DNA of 64,000 bases from positions 1 to 64,000 of the forward strand of contig NZ_JABWGX010000019.1 in the NCBI RefSeq assembly GCF_021730435.1. Direction: 5' to 3'. Positions 57,838 through 64,000 of this stretch are shown piece by piece. The position numbers and the translations under genes are program-made. The notes beneath the pieces are model-generated. The model did no database searches. It saw only the letters and a program-made list of their open reading frames with translations, and was not told the DNA's origin. The stretch comes from Xanthobacter agilis (GTDB lineage: Bacteria > Pseudomonadota > Alphaproteobacteria > Rhizobiales > Xanthobacteraceae). Numbering within the stretch: position 1 is the first letter of the stretch; each line of letters opens with the position of its first letter.

Positions 57838-58608
57838 GTGATCGAGCAGATCATGTATTTCGCTTTGGGCGTGCTCATCGCGACGCTCGTGGCGCTGCTC
57901 GTTCTGCCGGCCGTCTGGCATCGGGCGGTTCGGCTCACCACGCGGCGGGTGGAAGCGGCGGTGCCGGTCTCCCTGTTCGAGGTGCAGGCCGACAAGGACC
58001 AGCAGCGGGCCTTCTTCGCCCTCAACCAGCGTCGGCTGGAGTTGCAGGCCGATGCCATGCGAGGGACCATCGTCGCCCACGCCACCACCATCGAGCGGCA
58101 ACGCCAGAGGATCGTCGAATTGGAGCAGGCCAAGGCCGCCCTGGAAGAACAGAGCCGCCGGCTGGAAGGCCTCAACGCGGAGCAGGCCGTGTTGCTGGGC
58201 GAGCTGCAGGATCAGGTGGAGGATCGCGCCAGCGCCGCCGACCGGCTTGATCAGGAACGCGGCAGCCATCTGTCCGATTTGACCGAAGCCAACGAGATGA
58301 TCGCGCGCCTCCAGTCCGACGTCGAGCGGTTGACCGCCGCCGTGGCCGCCCGCGACGCCCGCCTGGCGGAGCTGGAAGCCGTGCAAGGACAGCATGCGGC
58401 GCTGCCGGCGACGGGATCCGACGATGCCGATATCGCGTTGCGCTCCGCCCTGACGGAACTGGCCGCCAAAGTGGTGGTGCTGACCGCGCAGGTCGAAGGC
58501 GCGCAATCCCCCATCCCCGCGCTGGTCGGCGGCACGCCAGCCGGCGAAGCCACCCTCGCCGGACGCATCCGCGCCCTGTTGGACGAGACCCCCCAAGCCG
58601 CAGAGTGA
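57838..58608 (+). CDS. Membrane-anchored coiled-coil protein (256 aa)
   Basis: A protein with an N-terminal transmembrane helix (residues ~4-26) and a long cytosolic coiled coil (about residues 60-215: QADKDQQRAFFALNQRRLELQADAMRG, then RQRQRIVELEQAKAALEEQSRRLEGLNAEQA). The length and layout fit a Rhizobiales family that lacks a defined function. GTG at 57838 is the start, with AAGGA 10 nt upstream. No enzyme motif. It is transcribed alone. A structural or scaffolding role is plausible but not shown. Confidence 0.85.
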   Translation: MIEQIMYFALGVLIATLVALLVLPAVWHRAVRLTTRRVEAAVPVSLFEVQADKDQQRAFFALNQRRLELQADAMRGTIVAHATTIERQRQRIVELEQAKAALEEQSRRLEGLNAEQAVLLGELQDQVEDRASAADRLDQERGSHLSDLTEANEMIARLQSDVERLTAAVAARDARLAELEAVQGQHAALPATGSDDADIALRSALTELAAKVVVLTAQVEGAQSPIPALVGGTPAGEATLAGRIRALLDETPQAAE

Positions 58609-58773
58609 TTGGCCGCGAAGGGACCGGCGCCGGTCGCGGACACCGGGCGCAGCGGCATCGCGCCGCGGATCTCGCACCACGGGCAAGCGCCATGATGACG
58701 AATCACGTCACGGGCCGAGAGCGCGCAAGCTCCGACCACCGCGTGTTTGCGTGTGCCGCCCTGCACGCCCGTG

Positions 58774-59001
58774 TCAGGCGAGCTGCGAGACGGAAAAGCT
58801 CATGAGCGGCACGGGATGTGGCGCCACCGGGAGATCGGCCGGCGCGGTCAGAAGCGCGAGTGGCGGGGTGGCGATGAGCAGGGCCGCGAACAGCATCGCG
58901 ATCAGGGCGATCAGCCGGGACGCCGCGCGCGACCGACGCGCATCCGCCCCGAAACGGCCGAGAAGAGGCACGCGACCCGAACAGGGAATGGACGAAGCCA
59001 T
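58774..59001 (-). CDS. Small single-span membrane protein (75 aa)
   Basis: A 75-aa protein with one hydrophobic helix (about residues 29-51, RLIALIAMLFAALLIATPPLALL). A strong ribosome binding site (AAGGAG, 7 nt before ATG) supports translation. No family recognised. It lies between the coiled-coil membrane gene and the LysR gene, each in its own transcription unit. The N-terminal part is Arg-rich, so the C-terminus probably faces the periplasm. Confidence 0.65.
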   Translation of the reverse strand: MASSIPCSGRVPLLGRFGADARRSRAASRLIALIAMLFAALLIATPPLALLTAPADLPVAPHPVPLMSFSVSQLA

Positions 59002-59278
59002 GGCGGAACTCCTTTCCTGCCCCGTGCGCCAAGGCGCGCCGGGGAAACAGCGATGGTCTTCCAGACAGAACCGCAGCCGGTCCGCCGCACCGACGCGGGA
59101 GATGTGAAAAAAAGGTTGACGCGAAACCCAAAGTTCCCGCTTCGACAGTCACGAATCCGAGAGAAGCGAATCACTCCGGTCGCCCTGTCCGAAACCGCCG
59201 TGTCGAAGACGCCGCGCGCTGCAGCGCAGCGACGATGGGGAGTTGCGCAATCCGCGCCGTGTCCCTGATATGGCGGGG

Positions 59279-60208
59279 ATGATCGACAAACTCGAATACC
59301 TCATAGCCCTTGCCCGTGAACGTCACTTCGGCCGCGCGGCCGAAGCCTGCGGCGTCACGCAGCCCACCCTTTCAGCCGGCATCAAGCAGCTCGAAGACAC
59401 GCTCGGCGTGCTGCTGGTGCAACGGGGCTCGCGCTTCATGGGCTTCACGCCCGAAGGCGAGCGGACGCTGGAATGGGCCCGGCGCATCGTCTCCGACGCC
59501 CGCGCCATGCGGCAGGACATCGATGCGCTGAAGCGCGGCCTGTCCGGCCCGCTGCGCATCGCCGCCATCCCCACCGCGCTGCCCATGGTGGCGGCGCTGA
59601 CCACACCGTTCCGCGCCCGCCATCCCGACGTGCGGTTCACGGTGATCTCCCGCACCTCCTTGGAAATCCTGAGCGATCTCGAAAACCTGGAGATCGACGC
59701 GGGCATCACCTATCTCGACAACGAGCCATTGGGCCGGGTGAACACGGTGCCGCTCTATCGCGAGCGCTACCGCCTGGTGACCGCCGCCACCGCCCGCTTC
59801 GGCGATCGGGCCAGCGTGACCTGGAGCGAAGTGTCGGAACTGCCGCTCGCGCTCCTGACCCCCGACATGCAGAACCGCCGCATCGTGGATGGCCTGCTCG
59901 CCGCCGCTGGCACGCAGCCGAAGCCGACCCTCGAATCCAATTCCATGACGGTGCTGTTCACCCATGTGCGCACCGGCCTGTGGGCCAGCGTGATGCCGGC
60001 CATGCTGGCCGATTCCCTCGGGCTCACCTCGGTGCTGCGCTCCATTCCCATCCTCGATCCGGACATCTCCCACTCCATCGGCCTGGTGGTGCCCCACCGG
60101 GAGCCGACCACCCCCACCATTTCCGCTTTGGTGGCCGAGGCGCGACGCATTGCCCCAAAGCTCGACCAGCAGGTGCTGGCCGATCCCGCCCTTGCTGCGA
60201 TGCAATAA
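59279..60208 (+). CDS. LysR-family regulator beside formate dehydrogenase
   Basis: A 309-aa LysR protein (312 aa if the ATG at 59270 is used, 321 from TTG 59243; none has a well-spaced ribosome binding site). The helix-turn-helix is LEYLIALARERHFGRAAEACGVTQPTLSAGIKQLEDTLG; the effector domain follows to the end. It lies directly upstream of fdsG, same strand, with 273 bp between; that gap holds a perfect T-N11-A palindrome. By position it is probably the activator of the fds operon, as in other fds-bearing bacteria. Confidence 0.92.
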   Translation: MIDKLEYLIALARERHFGRAAEACGVTQPTLSAGIKQLEDTLGVLLVQRGSRFMGFTPEGERTLEWARRIVSDARAMRQDIDALKRGLSGPLRIAAIPTALPMVAALTTPFRARHPDVRFTVISRTSLEILSDLENLEIDAGITYLDNEPLGRVNTVPLYRERYRLVTAATARFGDRASVTWSEVSELPLALLTPDMQNRRIVDGLLAAAGTQPKPTLESNSMTVLFTHVRTGLWASVMPAMLADSLGLTSVLRSIPILDPDISHSIGLVVPHREPTTPTISALVAEARRIAPKLDQQVLADPALAAMQ

Positions 60209-60343
60209 ACCATCCCGCCGCGCACGCGGGTACACATAGAGAAGTCCGATCACCCCAGGCGCCCAAAGGCCCCAGGCGCCCATTTTGCCGCAGCCTGGAG
60301 CCTGATAACGCGACGTCGCGGCCCCCGACGGGCGATGATGACC

Positions 60344-60358
60344 ATAGAAATGTTCTAT
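60344..60358. promoter_or_regulatory. LysR-type operator upstream of fds
   Basis: ATAGAAATGTTCTAT is a perfect 15-bp dyad with the T-N11-A geometry of LysR sites. It is about 124 bp upstream of the fdsG start. A direct repeat, CCCCAGGCGCCCA, occurs twice further upstream (about 60266-60300). Confidence 0.6.
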
Positions 60359-60481
60359 CGCACCATCCCACGGCTGCATTGATCCGCGCCGCTTTTGTGA
60401 CAGTCTGTTTGAAATCATCACAAGGAAGGGTCGCCCCCGAGCGGCCCGGATGAACAGTCTGACGCGGGAAGGCGGACGCCC

Positions 60482-60976
60482 ATGGCGGTCTATGAGGATT
60501 GGAGCACCGAGCGCGCAGCTCAGGTGATCGCGGACCATCGGCACCTGGAGGGGGCGACCATGCCCATCCTGCACGCATTGCAGGAGACCTTCGGCTTCGT
60601 GCCCGATCCGGCGGTGCCGCTGATCGCGGAGAGCCTCAATCTCTCGCGCGCCGAGGTCTATGGCGTGCTCACCTTTTACCACGACTTCCGCCGCGAGCCG
60701 CCGGGCCACCATGTGGTGAAGCTGTGCGCCGCCGAGGCCTGCCAGTCCATGGGCGGCAAGGCACTGGCGGCGTATGCCGAGGACAAGCTCGGCGTGGGCA
60801 TGGGCGAGACCTCGCCCGACGGGAAGGTGACGCTGGAGCCCATCTATTGCCTCGGCCTGTGCGCCTGCGCCCCCTCCGCGCTGGTGGACGGGCAATTGGT
60901 CGGCCGGCTGGACGCGGGCACCATCGATGAGATGGCGGATTGCTTCGCCAACGGCAAAAGCTTCGGAGACGCGTGA
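60482..60976 (+). CDS. fdsG: NAD-dependent formate dehydrogenase, gamma subunit
   Basis: A 164-aa soluble subunit homologous to NuoE, carrying a 2Fe-2S cluster on Cys82, Cys87, Cys123 and Cys127 (LCAAEACQSM and YCLGLCACAP). It pairs with FdsB in NAD+ reduction. It is the first gene of the operon; its stop overlaps the fdsB start (TGATG). The enzyme oxidises formate to CO2 and gives NADH, used by C1-growing or autotrophic bacteria for energy. NuoE itself would sit in a nuo operon, which this is not. Confidence 0.95.
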   Translation: MAVYEDWSTERAAQVIADHRHLEGATMPILHALQETFGFVPDPAVPLIAESLNLSRAEVYGVLTFYHDFRREPPGHHVVKLCAAEACQSMGGKALAAYAEDKLGVGMGETSPDGKVTLEPIYCLGLCACAPSALVDGQLVGRLDAGTIDEMADCFANGKSFGDA

Positions 60977-62538
60977 TGAAGTCCCCCCGCATCTTCGTTC
61001 CCAATGACGCCACCGCGGTCGCCTGCGGCGCCGACCGCATCGCCCGCAAGCTGGCGCATGAGCTGCTCGCGCGCGGCGTCACCGCCGACATCACCCGCAA
61101 CGGCTCGCGCGGCCTGTTCTGGCTGGAGCCGCTGATCGAGGTGGAGACCGAAAAGGGGCGCGTGGGCTACGGCCCGGTGAAGCCCTCCGATATTGAAAGC
61201 CTGCTCCAAGCCGGCATGCTCCACGGCGCCGACCACCCGCTGTGCGTGGGGGTGGTGGACGAGATCCCCTATCTCAAGAAGCAGACGCGCCTCACCTTCG
61301 CCCGCGTCGGCATCATCGATCCGCTCTCGCTCACCGATTACGAAGCCCACGGCGGCTATCGCGGCCTGAAGCGCGCCATCGAGATCGGTCCCTCCGCCAC
61401 CGTGGAAGAGGTGGTGGAAAGCGGCCTGCGCGGACGCGGCGGCGCCGGCTTTCCCACCGGCATCAAGTGGCGCACCGTGGCGGCGGCCCCCGCCGACCAG
61501 CGCTATATCGTCTGCAACGCCGACGAGGGCGATTCGGGCACCTTCGCCGACCGGCTCATCATGGAGGCGGACCCCTTCTGCCTCATCGAGGGCATGACCA
61601 TCGCCGGCCTCGCGGTCGGCGCCACGCGCGGCTATGTCTATTCCCGCTCTGAATATCCGCTCGCCTTCGTGGTGATGGAGAAGGCCATCGAGAAGGCCCG
61701 CAATGCGGGACTGCTAGGCAAGAACATCCTCGGCTCCGGACTCGATTTCGACCTGGAAATGCGCATGGGCGCCGGCGCCTATGTGTGCGGCGAGGAAACC
61801 GCTTTGCTCGAAAGCCTGGAGGGCAAGCGGGGCCTGGTGCGCGCCAAGCCGCCCCTGCCGGCCCACAAGGGCCTGTTCCAGAAGCCGACCGTCATCAACA
61901 ATCTGGTGTCGCTCGCCACCATTCCGGTGATCCTGGACAAGGGCGGCAGCTTCTATCGCGATTTCGGCATGGGCCGTTCGCGCGGCACCATGCCCATCCA
62001 GATCGCCGGCAACGTCAAGTTTGGCGGCCTGTTCGAGACCGCCTTCGGCATCACGCTGGGCGAATTGGTCAATGACATCGGCGGCGGCACGGCGTCCGGC
62101 CGTCCGGTCAAGGCGGTGCAGGCGGGCGGCCCGCTCGGCGCCTATCTGCCGGTGCACCAGTTCGACACGCCGTTCGATTACGAGGCGTTCGCGGCCAAGG
62201 ATGCGCTTATCGGCCATGGCGGCCTGGTGGTGTTCGACGACAGCGTGGACCTCGCGGATATGGCGCGCTTCGCCATGGAGTTCTGCGCCCACGAGAGCTG
62301 CGGCAAGTGCACCCCCTGCCGCATCGGCTCCACCCGCGGCGTCGAGACCCTCGACAAGGTGATGGCCGGCGAGCAGCGCGCGCAGAACCTCGTGCTGTTG
62401 CGCGACCTTTGCAACACCATGAAGCTCGGCTCCCTGTGCGCGCTGGGCGGTTTCACCCCCTATCCGGTGCTGAGCGCCCTCACCCATTTCCCGGAAGACT
62501 TCGGCGACACGCCGAGCCTGCCGGCCGCCGCAGAATAA
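60976..62538 (+). CDS. fdsB: NAD-dependent formate dehydrogenase, beta subunit
   Basis: A 520-aa soluble subunit fused from a thioredoxin-like N-terminus (about residues 1-130) and a NuoF-like body. The FMN/NADH site has GRGGAGFPTGIKWR and NADEGDSGTFADR, then GAYVCGEETALLESLEG. The 4Fe-4S cluster Cys442, Cys445 and Cys448 lie in ESCGKCTPCR, with a later Cys in LRDLCNTMK. It binds NAD+ and passes electrons from FdsA. Coupled to fdsG by TGATG; fdsA follows in 16 bp. Confidence 0.96.
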   Translation: MKSPRIFVPNDATAVACGADRIARKLAHELLARGVTADITRNGSRGLFWLEPLIEVETEKGRVGYGPVKPSDIESLLQAGMLHGADHPLCVGVVDEIPYLKKQTRLTFARVGIIDPLSLTDYEAHGGYRGLKRAIEIGPSATVEEVVESGLRGRGGAGFPTGIKWRTVAAAPADQRYIVCNADEGDSGTFADRLIMEADPFCLIEGMTIAGLAVGATRGYVYSRSEYPLAFVVMEKAIEKARNAGLLGKNILGSGLDFDLEMRMGAGAYVCGEETALLESLEGKRGLVRAKPPLPAHKGLFQKPTVINNLVSLATIPVILDKGGSFYRDFGMGRSRGTMPIQIAGNVKFGGLFETAFGITLGELVNDIGGGTASGRPVKAVQAGGPLGAYLPVHQFDTPFDYEAFAAKDALIGHGGLVVFDDSVDLADMARFAMEFCAHESCGKCTPCRIGSTRGVETLDKVMAGEQRAQNLVLLRDLCNTMKLGSLCALGGFTPYPVLSALTHFPEDFGDTPSLPAAAE

Positions 62539-62554
62539 TCAGGAGGAACGCCAA

Positions 62555-64000
62555 ATGTCCCTCACCACCGACATCGACTACGGCACGCCGGCTTCCACCT
62601 CCGAGAAGCTGGTTACCCTCACCATCGACGGCATGCGCGTGAGCGTGCCCGAAGGCACCTCGATCATGCGTGCGGCGATGGAGGTGGGGAACAAGATCCC
62701 CAAGCTCTGCGCCACCGACATGCTGGACGCCTTCGGCTCCTGCCGCCTGTGCCTCGTGGAGATCGAGGGCCGCAACGGCACCCCCGCGTCCTGCACCACG
62801 CCGGTGGCCGAGGGCATCGTGGTGAAGACCCAGACCGAGCGGCTGAAGCAGATCCGCAAGGGGGTGATGGAGCTTTACATTTCCGACCACCCGCTCGACT
62901 GCCTCACCTGCTCCGCCAATGGCGATTGCGAGCTTCAGGAGATGGCCGGCGTCGTGGGCCTGCGCGAGGTGCGCTACGGCTATGACGGCGAGAACCACAC
63001 CAAGATGGGGAAGGACGAGTCCAACCCCTATTTCACCTATGAAAAGTCGAAGTGCATCGTCTGCAACCGTTGCGTGCGGGCATGCGAGGAGGTGCAAGGC
63101 ACGTTTGCGCTGACCATTTCCGGACGCGGCTTCGACAGCCGCGTCTCGCCGGGCATGGATGAAAACTTCCTCACGTCCGAGTGCGTCTCGTGCGGCGCCT
63201 GCGTGCAGTCCTGCCCCACCGCCACGCTCAACGAGAAGGCCATGTTCGACATCGGCACCCCTGAGCATGCGGTGGTGACGACCTGCGCCTATTGTGGCGT
63301 GGGCTGCGCCTTCAAGGCGGAGATGCGCGGCGACGAGCTGGTGCGCATGGTGCCCTACAAGGACGGCAAGGCGAACCGGGGCCACTCCTGCGTGAAGGGC
63401 CGCTTCGCCTACGGCTATGCGAGCCACAAGGATCGCATTCTCAAGCCCATGATCCGCTCGTCCATCCACGAGCCGTGGAAGGAAGTGAGCTATGAGGAGG
63501 CGATCCAATACGCCGCCTCCGAGTTCAAGCGCATCCAGGAAAAGTACGGCAAGCGCGCGGTCGGCGGCATCACCTCGTCGCGTTGCACCAATGAGGAAAC
63601 CTATCTGGTCCAGAAGCTGATCCGCGGCGGCTTCGGCAACAACAATGTGGACACCTGCGCCCGCGTCTGCCACTCGCCCACCGGCTACGGCCTCAGCCAG
63701 ACCTACGGCACCTCCGCCGGCACCCAGGACTTCGACAGCGTCGAGAAGGCGGATGTGGTGCTCATCATCGGCGCCAACCCGACCGACGGGCACCCGGTGT
63801 TCGGCTCGCGCCTCAAGAAGCGGCTGCGCGGGGGCGCGAAGCTGATCGTGATCGATCCGCGCCGCACCGACATCGTGCGCTCGCCCCATGTGGAGGCGGC
63901 CTATCACCTGGCGCTCAAGCCCGGCACCAATGTCGCCATGGTGACGGCGCTGGCCCATGTGATCGTCACCGAGGGGCTCGTGAACGAAGCCTTCGTGCGC
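62555..64000 (+). CDS. fdsA: NAD-dependent formate dehydrogenase, alpha subunit (partial)
   Basis: The first 482 residues of the catalytic molybdenum (bis-MGD) subunit, cut by the window end; the full protein is about 950 aa. AGGAGG precedes the ATG. The N-terminal 2Fe-2S cluster uses Cys52, 63, 66 and 80; His112 with Cys116, 119 and 125 binds 4Fe-4S; Cys167-177 and Cys210-220 are two more 4Fe-4S sites; Cys244, 247, 251 and 279 bind the cluster next to molybdenum. Cys372-His373 (in RVCHSP) would be the Mo-ligand Cys and catalytic His. Formate to CO2, with electrons to FdsB. fdsC and fdsD probably follow. Confidence 0.96.
   Translation, partial: MSLTTDIDYGTPASTSEKLVTLTIDGMRVSVPEGTSIMRAAMEVGNKIPKLCATDMLDAFGSCRLCLVEIEGRNGTPASCTTPVAEGIVVKTQTERLKQIRKGVMELYISDHPLDCLTCSANGDCELQEMAGVVGLREVRYGYDGENHTKMGKDESNPYFTYEKSKCIVCNRCVRACEEVQGTFALTISGRGFDSRVSPGMDENFLTSECVSCGACVQSCPTATLNEKAMFDIGTPEHAVVTTCAYCGVGCAFKAEMRGDELVRMVPYKDGKANRGHSCVKGRFAYGYASHKDRILKPMIRSSIHEPWKEVSYEEAIQYAASEFKRIQEKYGKRAVGGITSSRCTNEETYLVQKLIRGGFGNNNVDTCARVCHSPTGYGLSQTYGTSAGTQDFDSVEKADVVLIIGANPTDGHPVFGSRLKKRLRGGAKLIVIDPRRTDIVRSPHVEAAYHLALKPGTNVAMVTALAHVIVTEGLVNEAFVR

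Overview
The window is GC-rich alphaproteobacterial chromosome, most like a free-living nitrogen-fixing Rhizobiales member of the Xanthobacteraceae type (Xanthobacter/Azorhizobium/Ancylobacter). The gene content points there: the CtrA and ChpT cell-cycle pair, GlnB-GlnA, the nitrogenase-protecting CowN, DctA/DctB/DctD for C4-dicarboxylates, an IalB-family protein, a DUF1134/EipA homologue, and an NAD-linked molybdenum formate dehydrogenase (fds) operon of the kind used by autotrophic or methylotrophic bacteria. The genus is inferred from content, not from a marker gene.

Layout. 0-3.7 kb: nicotinamide-nucleotide repair enzyme (nnr), divergent from glnB-glnA, which has a sigma-54 promoter and a double terminator. 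3.75-8 kb: tRNA-Glu and tRNA-Gln flank an accessory MmeI-like type IIL restriction-modification gene that is frameshifted and carries an AT-rich specificity domain. 8-17 kb: a 69-aa protein, then pbpC and a bacterial alpha-2-macroglobulin in one operon, and a GT2 glycosyltransferase. 17-22.9 kb: hydrolase, a lipoprotein behind a perfect CtrA box, prs, a phosphoesterase, and a LysR/pirin divergent pair. 22.9-27.8 kb: dctA facing dctBD. 27.8-33.3 kb: PAP2 phosphatase, UPF0178 protein, cowN next to an RcoM-type CO sensor, then a TPR protein, a small lipoprotein and der. 33.8-35.8 kb: IalB-family protein and a Wza-type exporter. 36.6-47.8 kb: housekeeping block (accC, accB, aroQ, a DsbA-like protein, an M48 protease, aminotransferase, aat, DUF2155, NDUFA12, Ca2+/H+ antiporter, agmatinase family). 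48-52 kb: diguanylate cyclase and an ECF sigma/anti-sigma pair. 52.2-57.7 kb: fliJ, ctrA, two copper-type periplasmic proteins, chpT, cysQ and an eipA homologue. 57.8-64 kb: coiled-coil membrane protein, small membrane protein, LysR regulator, and fdsG-fdsB-fdsA running off the window.

How the parts fit. Several units are complete regulator-target modules. DctB/DctD faces dctA across a region with a sigma-54 site and two palindromes. The PAS-LytTR protein lies just upstream of cowN, suggesting CO-sensed protection of nitrogenase. The LysR gene beside fds is separated from it by a perfect T-N11-A palindrome. CtrA, its phosphotransferase ChpT, five CcrM-type GANTC sites upstream of ctrA, and CtrA-like boxes upstream of a lipoprotein gene and the eipA homologue make this stretch a cell-cycle control neighbourhood.

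Two dispersed repeat families and several long perfect inverted repeats lie between genes. The least ordinary features are the mosaic, frameshifted restriction-modification gene, the RcoM-CowN pair, the anti-sigma factor with a linker of about 500 residues, and the two-copy 74-bp repeat.
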